64,000 nucleotides of DNA from assembly GCA_022772305.1 (NCBI GenBank), contig JALFAQ010000088.1, forward strand, positions 25,149 to 89,148, in the 5' to 3' direction. Source of the DNA: Corynebacterium glucuronolyticum. Lineage in GTDB: Bacteria; Actinomycetota; Actinomycetes; Mycobacteriales; Mycobacteriaceae. The position numbers were made by a program, and so were the translations under genes. A model generated the notes under the pieces. That model had not been told where the DNA came from, did no database searches, and was given only the letters and a program-made list of their open reading frames with translations. The first letter of the stretch is position 1, and each line of letters starts with the position of its first letter. Shown piece after piece: positions 50,983-63,837 of the stretch.

Positions 50983-51882
50983 ATGGAGAATCAGGAGTTC
51001 GGCACTCACGGAGAAAACGAGCCCAACGCCACAGCAATCACGCTGCCTCGGACCGGAGTTGTCCTGGCGGCTACACCGCTCGGCAACCTGGGGGATGCCT
51101 CCCCACGGCTCGTCTACGCGCTGGAGCATGCCGATTTCGTGGCGGCTGAGGACACGCGCCGGACGCGCCAGCTGGCAAACGCCCTCGGCGTGACCATCCG
51201 GGGTCGCATTATCTCCAACTTCGACCACAACGAGGAAAGCCGGGTCGATGTTCTCCTGGAACACGCCCGGACAGGGTGCGTCCTCGTGGTCACAGATGCC
51301 GGAATGCCCAGCGTGAGCGACCCCGGTTTCCCGCTCGTGGATCGTGCCCATGACGAGGGTGTTCCCGTGACGTGCCTGCCCGGTCCCTCGGCTGTTCCGA
51401 CCGCACTCGCGTTGTCTGGTCTCCGCGTCGGAACGTTCTGCTTCGATGGTTTTGCACCACGCAAGGACGGGGCGCGCCGGGAATGGCTGGAGGAAGTTGC
51501 GACGCAGAAGCGGGCGACCTGTTTCTTCGAATCGCCACACCGCCTGGCCGCAACGCTTGCGCTGGCCGCCGAAATCGTTGGCCCTACCCGGCGGGCAGCG
51601 GTGACACGGGAACTGACGAAACTCCACGAGGAAGTGCGCCGTGGGACGCTCCAGGAGCTTGCTGAGTGGGCGACGGACGGCGTGCGTGGAGAAATCACCG
51701 TCGTCATCGAGGGTGCCACCGCCGAGGAACGAGCAGTGGACACGGAGGATCTGGTGCCGTTTGTGCTGGAGGCGGTGGAGGCCGGTGAGAGGATGAAGGC
51801 GGCGGTCAAGCGCATCGCCGCCGAGAACGGGCAGAGTTCCAAGCAGCTGTACGATGCCTGCGTAGAAGCTCGTAAATTGTAG
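50983..51882 (+). CDS. rsmI: 16S rRNA (cytidine-1402-2'-O)-methyltransferase
   Basis: This 299-residue SAM methyltransferase is of the tetrapyrrole-methylase fold: VVLAATPLGNLGDASPRLVYALEHADFVAAEDTRRT, VVTDAGMPSVSDPGFPLV, VTCLPGPSAVPTALALSGL, and FFESPHRL. The C-terminal ~60 residues resemble the RsmI HTH region. It methylates C1402 in the ribosomal decoding centre. The divergent pmt/rsmI arrangement is the same as in mycobacteria (Rv1002c/Rv1003). Confidence 0.95.
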   Translation: MENQEFGTHGENEPNATAITLPRTGVVLAATPLGNLGDASPRLVYALEHADFVAAEDTRRTRQLANALGVTIRGRIISNFDHNEESRVDVLLEHARTGCVLVVTDAGMPSVSDPGFPLVDRAHDEGVPVTCLPGPSAVPTALALSGLRVGTFCFDGFAPRKDGARREWLEEVATQKRATCFFESPHRLAATLALAAEIVGPTRRAAVTRELTKLHEEVRRGTLQELAEWATDGVRGEITVVIEGATAEERAVDTEDLVPFVLEAVEAGERMKAAVKRIAAENGQSSKQLYDACVEARKL

Positions 51883-51976
51883 CCAACATAGGGTATAACC
51901 AGTGCCTTTTTTCTGGCAAAGTTATCCATTTGTTGTAAAGGTACGTGAAAGTGCCCCTTTACTAGACCTTTTGCTT

Positions 51977-51992
51977 GTAACGGTTTTATAAC
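51977..51992. promoter_or_regulatory. candidate MtrA box upstream of betP
   Basis: GTAAC-GGTTTT-ATAAC is the GTAAC-N6-GTAAC repeat with one mismatch in the second half-site. It lies about 85 bases before the betP ATG. Binding of MtrA to the betP promoter is known in Corynebacterium glutamicum, which makes this a plausible site. Confidence 0.55.
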
Positions 51993-52075
51993 GAAAATTG
52001 TTTGCGCTGGTCATTAATCTGATGTTTTCTCCCCTCAATTTGGGAGAGGGGGTCACGTCACCCACCCTTATAGGT

Positions 52076-53974
52076 ATGGAAGAAACTTCAGATAGTCACG
52101 AAAAGGAAAGGGGTAACTCGTTGGTTCAAGAAGGAACGCACGAGGATACACCGCGCACGACGCACGCTAACGCCTCCACTGCAACGGCGGTAGGAGAGGG
52201 CGAGAGCACCGAGGAGACGCCGAAGCGCTCCGCCACGAGTGAGCTCGCCTCCATGCTCAGCCACAAGGGTACCTACGAGGATTCCACGCAGCTGGGTCTC
52301 GACGATGAGGATGAGCCCGATCGGCCACTCAATTGGAGCGTCATTGCGCCCGCAGGTATTGCCGTACTGGCTGTTGTTTGCTGGGGCTTGTTCGCCCCGG
52401 ATAACTTCGCCAACTTCGCCACCACCGCTCTGGGGTGGATTGTGGACAACTTCGGGTGGGCGTTTGTTCTGTTCACCACCGTTTTCGTTGGCTTCGCGCT
52501 GGCGATTGGCTTCTCCAAGTTTGGTTCGATCAAGCTTGGGCGCGACGATGAGCAGCCGGAGTTTTCCACCCCCTCGTGGATTGCCATGATGTTCGCCGCC
52601 GGCATGGGCATTGGCCTCATGTTCTACGGCACGACTGAGCCGCTGACGTTCTTCCGCGAAGGCGTGCCGGGGCACGATTCCGGCAACATGCGTCAGGCAT
52701 TCGCCTCAACGCTTTTCCACTGGACTCTTCACCCTTGGGCGATTTACTCCATCGTGGGCCTGTCCATTGCGTACATCACTTTCCGACGCGGGAAGAAGCA
52801 GCTCCTGTCCGCCGCGTTCATCCCGCTGATCGGTGAGAAGGCCGCAGAAGGCTGGCTGGGTAAGCTCATCGACATCCTGGCTATCTTCGCCACCGTGTTC
52901 GGTACCGCTTGTTCCCTCGGTCTCGGTGCACTGCAGATTGGTGCTGGCCTGCAGAAGTCCGGCATCATTTCTGAGCCGAGTGCAAAGATCACGCTGACCG
53001 TTGTGATCGTCCTGACCGCGTGCTTCCTGCTGTCTGCTATGAGTGGCGTGGGCAAGGGTATTCAGTACCTCTCCAACGCTAACATGGTGCTTGCTGGTCT
53101 GCTGGCCCTATTCGTGTTCGTCGCCGGTCCGACCGTCGCAATCCTCAACACGATGCCGCTGGCTCTGGGAAGCTACCTGGATTCCTTCTTCGAGATGGCC
53201 GCCCGCACCGCGAACACCGCCGGTGGCGACGCTGCCGAGTGGCTGTCCGGGTGGACGATCTTCTACTGGGCATGGTGGATCTCCTGGTCCCCGTTCGTCG
53301 GTATGTTTCTCGCCCGCATTTCCCGCGGTCGCACCGTTCGCGAGTTCATCATCGGTGTCATGGCTGTTCCCGCTGCTGTGTCCTTGGTATGGTTCTGCAT
53401 CTTCGGTGGCACCGCCATCAAGTTTGAGCAGATCGGCCAGTCCATCTGGGGGGACGGCGTTGCCGAGTCGCAGCTGTTTGACCTCCTGCACGCACTGCCG
53501 ATGGGCAACATTGTGGGCATCATTGCCATGGTGCTCCTCGCAACGTTCTTCATTACCTCTGCGGATTCCGCTTCGACGGTGATGGGCTCCATGAGCCAGA
53601 ACGGTCAGTCGGATGCAAACCGCTGGGTGACGGCTGCCTGGGGTGTGCTCACCGCGGCTATTGGCCTTGTGCTCCTCATCTCCGGTGGCGACGATGCGCT
53701 GAACAACCTGCAAAACGTCACGATTATCGCGGCGAGCCCGTTCCTCCTCGTCCTCATCGGACTCATGGCGGCTATTGTTAAGGGCCTGGCAAACGACCCG
53801 AACTACCTGGACATTAAGTCGCAGCGCAAGTTCGCGATGAGCCTTGCCCGCGAGCGTCGCCTGCACCGTGAGGCCCAGCGTCGCCTGCACCGTGCACAGC
53901 GCAATCTCTTGATCCCCAAGACGCATGGCACAAAGACGGTGATCGACGAAAAGCCTCGTCGTCACACGTCCTAA
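52076..53974 (+). CDS. betP: BCCT-family glycine betaine transporter
   Basis: This 632-residue BCCT transporter has 12 helices between about residues 85 and 555. Conserved segments are [20 protein letters not shown], the substrate-site [29 protein letters not shown] and [16 protein letters not shown] long acidic N-terminus (~80 residues) and a basic Arg/Lys-rich C-tail ([18 protein letters not shown]) mirror the osmosensing ends of BetP. Position before metG also matches betP of C. glutamicum. Substrate could instead be ectoine or proline. Starts at ATG 52076 or TTG 52122 (good AAAGGAAAGG site) are both possible. Confidence 0.88.
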   Translation: MEETSDSHEKERGNSLVQEGTHEDTPRTTHANASTATAVGEGESTEETPKRSATSELASMLSHKGTYEDSTQLGLDDEDEPDRPLNWSVIAPAGIAVLAVVCWGLFAPDNFANFATTALGWIVDNFGWAFVLFTTVFVGFALAIGFSKFGSIKLGRDDEQPEFSTPSWIAMMFAAGMGIGLMFYGTTEPLTFFREGVPGHDSGNMRQAFASTLFHWTLHPWAIYSIVGLSIAYITFRRGKKQLLSAAFIPLIGEKAAEGWLGKLIDILAIFATVFGTACSLGLGALQIGAGLQKSGIISEPSAKITLTVVIVLTACFLLSAMSGVGKGIQYLSNANMVLAGLLALFVFVAGPTVAILNTMPLALGSYLDSFFEMAARTANTAGGDAAEWLSGWTIFYWAWWISWSPFVGMFLARISRGRTVREFIIGVMAVPAAVSLVWFCIFGGTAIKFEQIGQSIWGDGVAESQLFDLLHALPMGNIVGIIAMVLLATFFITSADSASTVMGSMSQNGQSDANRWVTAAWGVLTAAIGLVLLISGGDDALNNLQNVTIIAASPFLLVLIGLMAAIVKGLANDPNYLDIKSQRKFAMSLARERRLHREAQRRLHRAQRNLLIPKTHGTKTVIDEKPRRHTS

Positions 53975-53988
53975 TCCATAACCTTTTA

Positions 53989-54025
53989 CGGCCCCGGTAT
54001 TGTCCTTCGGACGGTATCGGGGCCG
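53989..54025 (+). terminator. compound hairpin after betP
   Basis: CGGCCCCGGTA pairs with TATCGGGGCCG, enclosing a tight GTCC-TTCG-GAC tetraloop hairpin. It lacks a U tract but is 16 bases after the stop and well paired, like the L-shaped terminators of actinobacteria. Confidence 0.55.
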
Positions 54026-54067
54026 GCGTGTTCGTGTCGCGCGGGACAATCCTCTAAGGTAAAAGCC

Positions 54068-55894
54068 ATGAATAATGTGCTCGTGAATGTAGCGTGGCCG
54101 TACGCCAACGGCCCACGTCATATTGGCCACGTGGCAGGCTTCGGCGTGCCCTCTGACGTTTTTGCCCGCTACCAGCGAATGCGCGGGGAAAACGTGCTCA
54201 TGGTGTCCGGTACAGACGAGCACGGCACCCCGCTTCTCGTGCAGGCAGACAAGGAGGGGACGACAGTTCAGGAACTGGCTACGCGCTACAACGAGCAGAT
54301 TGTGCGCGACCTTGCCGGCCTGGGCCTGACCTACGACCTGTTTACTCGCACCACCACGCGTAACCACTACGCCGTTGTTCAGGAGCTTTTCGACGGCCTG
54401 TACAAGAACGGCTACCTCATTAAGCAGACGACGCAGGGCGCTATCTCGCCGTCCACAGGCCGCACGCTGCCGGACCGCTACATCGAGGGTACGTGCCCCA
54501 TCTGTGGCGCCAGCGGTGCACGCGGTGACCAGTGCGATAACTGCGGTAACCAGCTCGACCCCGTCGACCTCATCGACCCGGTGAGCAAGATCAACGGGGA
54601 AACCCCGAAGTTTGTGGACACAGAGCACTTCATGCTCGACCTCCCCGCCGTCGCCGATGCCCTGGCCGAGTGGCTCAAGGGCCGCGAGGACTGGCGCCCC
54701 AACGTCTTGAAGTTCTCCCTCAACCTGCTGGAGGACATCCGCCCCCGCGCGATTTCCCGCGATATTGACTGGGGAGTGCCGATCCCCGTCGAGGGGTGGC
54801 AAGACGACCACGCAAAGAAACTGTACGTGTGGTTCGATGCCGTCGTCGGCTACCTGTCTGCCTCCATTGAGTGGGCGCACCGCTCTGGTAACCCGGAGGC
54901 CTGGCGTGATTTCTGGAACGATCCGGAGACCCGCTCCTACTACTTCATGGGCAAGGACAACATCACCTTCCACTCGCAGATCTGGCCGTCGATGCTCCTC
55001 GGCTACGCCGGGAAGGGTACCCATGGTGGCGAGCCCCACGAGCTGGGTGTGCTCAACCTCCCCACGGAGGTCGTTTCCAGTGAGTACCTCACGATGAGTG
55101 GTTCCAAGTTCTCGTCCTCTAAGGGCATCGTCATCTACGTGAAGGACTTCCTTGAAGAGTTTGGCCCGGATCCGCTGCGCTACTTCATTTCCGTGGCCGG
55201 CCCGGAAACGAACGACACGGACTTCACGTGGGAGGAATTCGTTCGCCGCGTGAATAACGAGTTGGCGAACTCGTGGGGCAACCTGGTGAACCGTACCGTT
55301 TCCATGGCGTACAAGAACTTTGGCGAGGTACCCCAGCCCGGTGAGCTGTCCGAGGAAGATAAGGCTCTTCTCACGCTTGCCGAGGACGCGTTCGATGTTG
55401 TCGGCGAGCACCTGCAGAACTCCCGCTTTAAGCAGGGCATCAACCACGCCATGCACGTCGTCGGCGAGGCCAACGCCTACATCGCGGAGATGGAGCCCTG
55501 GAAGCTGGCCAAGGACGAGTCGCAGCGCGAGCGCCTGGCCAGTGTGCTGTGGGTGGCGCTGCAGGTGGTGAGCGACTGCAACACGCTCCTCACCCCGTAC
55601 CTGCCACACATCGCTCAGCAGGTGCATGAAACCCTCGGCCGGACAGGTGAGTGGGCTGCAACCCCGCAGATCGTCGAGGTAACCGACGATTCTCCTCGCC
55701 CGATCAAAGGCGTTGACCTGCCCCCGGAGGGGCGCACCTACCTGACGATCCAAGGCGACTACACCACGCAGCAGTCCGTGTGGAAGCGCATTGAAATGGA
55801 GCCGGGTGTCGCACTCTCCAAGCCGAAGCCACTCGTGCAGAAGCTTGATGCCACGCTCGTTGAGACGGGCCCGGAGTGGGCCCCGGTTCAATAA
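54068..55894 (+). CDS. metG: methionyl-tRNA synthetase
   Basis: This 608-residue class I synthetase has the HIGH motif as [10 protein letters not shown] near residue 17. A zinc-binding knuckle is in the connective insertion (CPICG..CDNCG). The KMSKS loop appears as GSKFSSSKG near 350. The anticodon-binding helix bundle follows. It lacks a C-terminal EMAP-like dimerisation domain. The ATG lies seven bases after TAAGGT (54055-54060), predicted leaderless. A terminator follows. Confidence 0.96.
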   Translation: MNNVLVNVAWPYANGPRHIGHVAGFGVPSDVFARYQRMRGENVLMVSGTDEHGTPLLVQADKEGTTVQELATRYNEQIVRDLAGLGLTYDLFTRTTTRNHYAVVQELFDGLYKNGYLIKQTTQGAISPSTGRTLPDRYIEGTCPICGASGARGDQCDNCGNQLDPVDLIDPVSKINGETPKFVDTEHFMLDLPAVADALAEWLKGREDWRPNVLKFSLNLLEDIRPRAISRDIDWGVPIPVEGWQDDHAKKLYVWFDAVVGYLSASIEWAHRSGNPEAWRDFWNDPETRSYYFMGKDNITFHSQIWPSMLLGYAGKGTHGGEPHELGVLNLPTEVVSSEYLTMSGSKFSSSKGIVIYVKDFLEEFGPDPLRYFISVAGPETNDTDFTWEEFVRRVNNELANSWGNLVNRTVSMAYKNFGEVPQPGELSEEDKALLTLAEDAFDVVGEHLQNSRFKQGINHAMHVVGEANAYIAEMEPWKLAKDESQRERLASVLWVALQVVSDCNTLLTPYLPHIAQQVHETLGRTGEWAATPQIVEVTDDSPRPIKGVDLPPEGRTYLTIQGDYTTQQSVWKRIEMEPGVALSKPKPLVQKLDATLVETGPEWAPVQ

Positions 55895-55905
55895 CGCAAA
55901 AGATG

Positions 55906-55940
55906 GTGCCTCTCGGAAACACCGAGAGGTACATTTTTTT
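55906..55940. terminator. intrinsic terminator between metG and the GNAT gene
   Basis: GTGCCTCTCGG pairs with CCGAGAGGTAC around AAACA and is followed by TTTTTTT. The U tract overlaps the stop codon of the convergent acetyltransferase gene. Confidence 0.85.
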
Positions 55941-56439
55941 AAATGGTTACGGGGGCGACCTGGCAGTTGCGTTGCATGATGGTGACGTCTAGCCATCGGT
56001 TAAATTTATAGCCCACTTCGGTGAGCGTGCCCATTTCCTGGAAACCGTTTTTGCGATGGAGGGCGAGGGAAGCCGCGTTGGTGGATTCAATCCACGCCAC
56101 CATGCGGTGCACATCGGGGCTGTCTTCCGCGTGGCGGATGACGGCGTTGAGCAGGCTCTTACCGACACCTTTTCCTTGGTGGCCGGGAAGTACATAGACG
56201 GAGTTTTCCACTGTATGGAGGTATCCAGAATGTATGCGGAAAGACCCGTACGAGGCATAGCCGATGACCTCGTCGTTGTCCACGGCGACAAACGCTGCTG
56301 GGATAGTGGAAAGCCACTGTTCGCGATCGGCGGCGGTGGTGGTGGAGTCGTCGAAAAGCGCTGTTGACGCGACGGCCGCCCAGTTGCGGATCTGCGCAAG
56401 TGCTTGGGCGTCTTCAAGCCGTGCGGTACGAATTTTCAT
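55939..56439 (-). CDS. GNAT acetyltransferase, phosphinothricin/methionine-sulfone type
   Basis: This 166-residue protein has the PAT/MddA-like N-acetyltransferase pattern: IRTARLEDAQALAQIRNWAA, TTTAADREQW, GYASYGSFR, ENSVYVLPGHQGKGVGKSLLNAVI (acetyl-CoA loop), and ESTNAASLALHRKNGFQEMG. Homologues acetylate phosphinothricin, methionine sulfone or sulfoximine. The physiological substrate here is unknown. It converges on metG. Confidence 0.88.
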   Translation of the reverse strand: MKIRTARLEDAQALAQIRNWAAVASTALFDDSTTTAADREQWLSTIPAAFVAVDNDEVIGYASYGSFRIHSGYLHTVENSVYVLPGHQGKGVGKSLLNAVIRHAEDSPDVHRMVAWIESTNAASLALHRKNGFQEMGTLTEVGYKFNRWLDVTIMQRNCQVAPVTI

Positions 56440-56532
56440 AGCGACAATTCTCTCATATGATTCGCAAAGGTGTGCAACTGTCTCGACGGGGCAGGTAGTG
56501 GCCGGTGCACGAGGTGACTACAGTTGGTAGTC

Positions 56533-57375
56533 ATGTCTCGAAAGAAGCCACGTCCCGTACCCGTTCCGCACGACCCCATTACAGGAATCAGTGATGCGCA
56601 CACTCACCTGTGGTCCTGTGGTGCCCGCGATGAGGATGCAGTGCGCACCTTCGTGCGTCGTGCACAGGATGCTGGTGTGACAAAGCTGGTCACGGTCGGT
56701 GATGATCTTGCAGAAAGCGAGGCTGTGGTTGAACAGGCGACGTGGGATCCGGCTGTCTATGCGGCGTGCGCGATTCACCCCACCAAGGCGAATGAGCTGG
56801 ACCAGGCAGCGCGTGAGCGGTTGACGGAGATCGTGTCCCATCCGCGGTGCGTTGCAGTGGGGGAGACCGGGTTGGATTACTACTGGCTGCAGCACGAGCC
56901 GGACACCACGGCGAGCAAGGAGCAGCAGGAGGACGCGCTGCGGTTCCATATTGACCTTGCTGTGGAATCCGGCAAGGCGCTCATGATCCATAACCGCGAG
57001 GGGGATGAGGATCTGCTGCGGATCCTCGCAGACGCGCCGAAGCCGACATTCGTGCAGCTGCACTGTTTTTCTTCGCCGCTGTCGGTGGCGGAGGAAGCCC
57101 TGTCACGTGGGTACATTCTGAGCTTTGCGGGAAACGTGACGTTCAAGCGGAATGAGGAACTCCGCGAGGCAGCTCGCATCGCGCCCGCCGGTCAGATCCT
57201 TATTGAGACGGATGCGCCGTACATGACACCCGAGCCGTTCCGTGGGGGGAAAAACGAGCCGTCGCTTATCGGGCATACCTTTGCCCGGGTGGCGGAGCTG
57301 CGTGGGGAGACTCCCGAGGAGCTCGCGGTGCATGTGTCCCAGACGTTTGACACCGTGTTTGGGCTTTCTCATTAG
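56533..57375 (+). CDS. tatD: TatD-family metal-dependent hydrolase
   Basis: This 280-residue TIM-barrel hydrolase has the metal-binding HxH in ISDAHTHLW, VGETGLDYYW, MIHNREGD, VQLHCFSS, and IETDAPYM. TatD enzymes act as 3'-5' DNase/deoxyribonuclease in DNA repair. It is followed by rpf2, ksgA and ispE, the widespread metG-tatD-rpf-ksgA-ispE cluster. The start ATG at 56533 lies eight bases after TACAGT. Confidence 0.92.
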   Translation: MSRKKPRPVPVPHDPITGISDAHTHLWSCGARDEDAVRTFVRRAQDAGVTKLVTVGDDLAESEAVVEQATWDPAVYAACAIHPTKANELDQAARERLTEIVSHPRCVAVGETGLDYYWLQHEPDTTASKEQQEDALRFHIDLAVESGKALMIHNREGDEDLLRILADAPKPTFVQLHCFSSPLSVAEEALSRGYILSFAGNVTFKRNEELREAARIAPAGQILIETDAPYMTPEPFRGGKNEPSLIGHTFARVAELRGETPEELAVHVSQTFDTVFGLSH

Positions 57376-57428
57376 TCACACTTGACACAGTTTTCACAGT
57401 GGTAAAGATTACTGGACAAATCGCGTTT

Positions 57429-57444
57429 GTTACCTTATTGTTAC
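57429..57444. promoter_or_regulatory. candidate MtrA box upstream of rpf2
   Basis: GTTAC-CTTATT-GTTAC is a perfect direct repeat with six-base spacing, the same spacing as before the M23 gene and betP. It lies 85 bases before the rpf2 ATG. The surrounding 57376-57528 sequence is AT-rich with TATTAT and TGTACT as possible -10 boxes. Confidence 0.6.
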
Positions 57445-57525
57445 ATTCGTTATTATCGTTGTACTGACATTCCAGGACATTCGCGACGGCGGGCAGGTGC
57501 CGGTCACACTGGTGAGAAAGGCTGA

Positions 57526-58737
<1,212 letters not shown>

Positions 58738-58757
58738 TAGAACCGGACGGGGCTACC

Positions 58758-59624
58758 ATGTGTAGCGATATGAACGATTCACCGCGCCTGTTAGGCCCCG
58801 CAGAGATCCGCGCGCTCGCCGCGCAGCTGGACATCGTCCCCACGAAGAAGCTGGGGCAGAATTTCCTTCACGATCCCAATACCGTGCGCATGATCGTCGC
58901 CGCGGCCGGGCTAGAGCCCCACGACCGTGTCATCGAGGTGGGCCCGGGGCTCGGGTCACTGACCCTCGGTCTTGTCGGTGCGGTGGAGGCCGTCACCGCG
59001 GTGGAAATCGATCGTCGCCTCGCTGCGCAGCTTCCTGAGACCGTCGCCGATCGCGCGCACGGTTTTAGTAAGCGCCTTACGGTGGTGAATAAGGACGCGC
59101 TCACGGTTTCCACGGATGACGTTGCCGAACCCACGGCGCTGGTGGCGAACCTTCCCTATAACGTCGCGGTCCCCGTGCTTTTGCACCTGCTGCGCACTAT
59201 CCCCAGCATCCGTCGTGTGCTCGTCATGGTGCAAGAGGAGGTCGCCGACCGCCTGTCCGCTACTCCCGGCACGAAGATTTACGGCGTCCCCAGCATCAAG
59301 GCGAGCTTCTTCGGTGAGGTGAAAAAGGCTGGGACGGTGGGTAAACACGTCTTTTGGCCGGCACCCAATGTCTCCTCCGGGCTCGTCCGCATCGATTGCT
59401 TCGAGTCCAACCCCTGGGGAATCTCACCCGAGGAGCTCTTCCCGCTTGTCGACGCCGCCTTCGCCCAGCGCCGCAAAACTCTCCGCGCGGCTCTCGGTAG
59501 CTTCCTCGGCGGCGCTCAACGCGCCGAGGAGATCCTGAAACAGGCAGGAATCGATCCACGGCAGCGTGGCGAAAAGCTAGGCGTGGAGGAATTCGTGCGC
59601 ATCGCACAGGAGGCCACGTGCTAA
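58758..59624 (+). CDS. ksgA: 16S rRNA (adenine1518/1519-N6)-dimethyltransferase
   Basis: This 288-residue methyltransferase has the order: [30 protein letters not shown] (SAM loop), [19 protein letters not shown], and [18 protein letters not shown] with the NLPY catalytic motif. A C-terminal [13 protein letters not shown] segment follows. It dimethylates two adenosines in 16S rRNA. The start at the ATG at 58758 has ACGGGG upstream; an in-frame ATG at 58770 is an alternative. Its end overlaps ispE by seven bases. Confidence 0.95.
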   Translation: MCSDMNDSPRLLGPAEIRALAAQLDIVPTKKLGQNFLHDPNTVRMIVAAAGLEPHDRVIEVGPGLGSLTLGLVGAVEAVTAVEIDRRLAAQLPETVADRAHGFSKRLTVVNKDALTVSTDDVAEPTALVANLPYNVAVPVLLHLLRTIPSIRRVLVMVQEEVADRLSATPGTKIYGVPSIKASFFGEVKKAGTVGKHVFWPAPNVSSGLVRIDCFESNPWGISPEELFPLVDAAFAQRRKTLRAALGSFLGGAQRAEEILKQAGIDPRQRGEKLGVEEFVRIAQEATC

Positions 59625-60507
59625 GCCAGGCTACTGCCCCCGGAAAAGTGAACCTGTTTTTGGAAACGCAGGCTCCTCGCCCCGATGGCTATCACGAACT
59701 GACCACTATCTTCCAGGCCACGGGCCTGAGGGAAACCGTGACGGTGACCGCAGCCGAGGAGATGTCGATCACTGTCGACGGCCTCGATGCCGATCACGTC
59801 CCCACCGATAGCTCCAACCTCGTATGGAAGGTTGCCGAGCGGGTCCTGCCCGGGAAACCGGTCCATCTCCACATCACCAAGGCGATACCCACAGCCGGAG
59901 GCATGGCGGGAGGCTCGGCCGATGCAGCGGCAGCACTTGTTGCCTGCAACGCCCTGCGCGAGGACCCCCTGAGCATTGACGAGCTCGATGGTATCGCTGC
60001 CGACCTGGGATCGGACATCAACTTCGTCCTCCACGGTGGCACAATGCTGGGCTCCGGGCGTGGAGAGATCCTTACCCCCGTTCCCTTCGCCGGCACCCTG
60101 TGGTGGGTGTTTGCCACCCAGCAGCAGGGACTATCCACCCCTGCGGTATTCCGCGAACACGATCGCGCCGGGGCGTGGAGCGACGCGCACAGCGTCAAGC
60201 CGTTGGTGGATGCCCTCACAGCTGGTGAACCGGCAGCTAAGATTGCGCCACTCCTGTTCAACCGCCTGGAACAAGCGGCACTCGTCCTCCGCTCCGAGCT
60301 CGCCCGCACCCTCGCTGTGGGGGAAGCCGCCGGCGCATTGCGAGGAATCGTCAGCGGTTCGGGGCCGACGTGTGCGTTCCTGTGCGCCGATGAAACGCAC
60401 GCCCACGCCGTTGCGCGGGCACTGGAGGAAAGTGGCACCTGCCACCACACCGTAACAACGACGACCACCGCGCGAGGAGCCGTCGACAAGCAAGAGAAGG
60501 GACAAGA

Positions 60508-60514
<7 letters not shown>
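59618..60514 (+). CDS. ispE: 4-diphosphocytidyl-2-C-methyl-D-erythritol kinase
   Basis: This 298-residue GHMP kinase belongs to the MEP isoprenoid pathway. Motifs are [45 protein letters not shown] (ATP loop), [21 protein letters not shown], and the C-terminal [11 protein letters not shown]. Its product feeds undecaprenyl- and decaprenyl-phosphate, so it links to envelope synthesis. The GTG at 59618 lies inside the end of ksgA, and its own end overlaps the ABC-F start. Confidence 0.95.
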
Positions 60515-62307
<1,793 letters not shown>

Positions 62308-62352
62308 CGGGGGAAGTGGCGAGAATCGCGGTTGCTCGTTAGGCTGGGCTGC

Positions 62353-62676
62353 ATGATCTTAATCAACGTAAAGTACAAGGTAAAGCCGGAATTCAAGGAT
62401 AGCTTCCGCGAGCTCGTCGCGGATTTCACCAACGCCACCCTCGCAGAGGACGGCAACCTCTTCTTCGAGTGGTTCCGCTCCACCGATGAGGACGACGTCT
62501 ACATCCTCGTTGAGGGTTTCAAAGACGACGCTGCCGAGGCCCACGTCAAGTCCGACCACTTTGTGAAGGCCTGCAACGACATCCCGCAGTACCTGGTGGA
62601 GACCCCGACCATCATCAACACCCTCATCCCCGGCAAGACTGAGTGGGACGAGATGGCCGAGTTCCAAGTGAAGTAA
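62353..62676 (+). CDS. ABM-domain (putative quinol monooxygenase-like) small protein
   Basis: This 107-residue protein has the antibiotic-biosynthesis monooxygenase (ABM) ferredoxin-like fold: ILINVKYKVKPEFKDSFRELVADFTNATLAEDGNLFFEWFRS, and SDHFVKACNDIPQYLVE. Dimeric ABM proteins such as YgiN oxidise quinols; others degrade heme. There is no heme ligand evidence here. The ATG at 62353 lies seven bases after TAGGCT (62340-62345), predicted leaderless. Confidence 0.85.
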   Translation: MILINVKYKVKPEFKDSFRELVADFTNATLAEDGNLFFEWFRSTDEDDVYILVEGFKDDAAEAHVKSDHFVKACNDIPQYLVETPTIINTLIPGKTEWDEMAEFQVK

Positions 62677-62684
62677 TCACCTCG

Positions 62685-62720
62685 CCGGTTGCAACGCTTT
62701 CGTTGCAACCGGGTTTTTTA
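62685..62720 (+). terminator. intrinsic terminator after the ABM gene
   Basis: CCGGTTGCAACG and CGTTGCAACCGG pair perfectly with a CTTT loop and are followed by TTTTTT. Confidence 0.9.
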
Positions 62721-62735
62721 TGCCACACTTGCTGT

Positions 62736-63788
62736 ATGACAGTAACCGACTACGTGACTACGTCCACCCTCCACACGACCGGCATCATCGAGTTGAATCG
62801 GCCCCGCGCCCTCAATTCCCTCAACGTGGATATGTTCGGCACGATCGACGAGGCCCTGGAAAAGTGGGCCACGGATGACCGTGTTCACCGGGTGATTATC
62901 CGCTCCACGAGCCCCAAGGCCTTTTGTGCAGGCGGCGACATGAAGCTCGTCCGTGAGCACGCCCTGCGTGGCGATCACGACTTCGGCGACTACGCGCTCG
63001 CCCGCGAGTATGACATGAACGAGCTCATGGCACATTACGCCAAGCCCATCGTTTCGCTCATCGACGGCATCTGCATGGGCGGTGGACTGGGCATATCCGT
63101 CCACGGCTCCCACCGCGTCATCACCGAAAAGACGTGGATGAGCATGCCGGAGATGGCGATTGGTTTTGCGCCCGACACCGGCGTGACCTACATGACGCAG
63201 CACATGGCGGGGGAGTACGGCCCGAGCCTGGCACTTGCCAAGTTCATCGGTTTGACCGGGTATCGCATGACCCCCGGCGACTGCATCTGGAGCGGGCTAG
63301 CTACCGACTTTGTTCGTTCGGAGGACATCGATGCCTTCGCTGAGATAGTCATTTCCGAGTCGCTTGACGAGGCCTGCGAGCGCTTCGTTGATAATTCCAC
63401 CGCCGGCGAATCCACAGTTGCCGGCATGATTGACAACATTGAGGAGTGCTTCGCCGGTGCTACATGGGCCGACATTGATGCTGCACTCGACGCACACTCC
63501 GATGCCGAGTTTGTCGACTTCGTCCGCGACCTCCAATCGAACGCGAATCCCGCCTCGCTCGTCGCCACCGCGGAGCTCTACACCGCGAACGCGCAGGTAA
63601 CGGATATTCGTGAGGCCCTCGACAACGAGTTCGCCGTTGGTGCGCTGTTGCGCCGCGAGCCGAACTTCCTGGAGGGCGTACGCGCCGTCCTCGTGGATAA
63701 GGATCGTGACCCGCACTTCGATCCAGCATCGACCGACGATGTCGATCCCACCCCCTACCGGGAGGCCATGCCTGGGTTTACGGCTTAG
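62736..63788 (+). CDS. 3-hydroxyisobutyryl-CoA hydrolase (enoyl-CoA hydratase superfamily)
   Basis: This 350-residue crotonase-fold protein is longer than a hydratase. It begins TTGIIELNRPRALNSLNVDMF and has the oxyanion loop FCAGGDMKLV, SLIDGICMGGGLGISVHGSHRV, and the hydrolase-type PEMAIGFAPDTG. The PE..IG..PD.G motif marks 3-hydroxyisobutyryl-CoA hydrolases in valine catabolism. No valine-degradation partners are adjacent. The ATG at 62736 is the start that excludes the terminator; the frame runs further upstream but crosses that hairpin. Confidence 0.9.
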   Translation: MTVTDYVTTSTLHTTGIIELNRPRALNSLNVDMFGTIDEALEKWATDDRVHRVIIRSTSPKAFCAGGDMKLVREHALRGDHDFGDYALAREYDMNELMAHYAKPIVSLIDGICMGGGLGISVHGSHRVITEKTWMSMPEMAIGFAPDTGVTYMTQHMAGEYGPSLALAKFIGLTGYRMTPGDCIWSGLATDFVRSEDIDAFAEIVISESLDEACERFVDNSTAGESTVAGMIDNIEECFAGATWADIDAALDAHSDAEFVDFVRDLQSNANPASLVATAELYTANAQVTDIREALDNEFAVGALLRREPNFLEGVRAVLVDKDRDPHFDPASTDDVDPTPYREAMPGFTA

Positions 63789-63837
63789 GGCATGCAGAAT
63801 GGCCCGAGTGGGTGCTCGGGCTACTAGGCGGGTCAGC

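Noticed and set aside
53108..55996. A 962-codon open frame on the minus strand across betP and metG
   Set aside because: It lies entirely antisense to two strongly conserved genes and its translation is His/Arg-rich without motifs. Long antisense frames like this follow from the third-position G/C preference of the sense genes.
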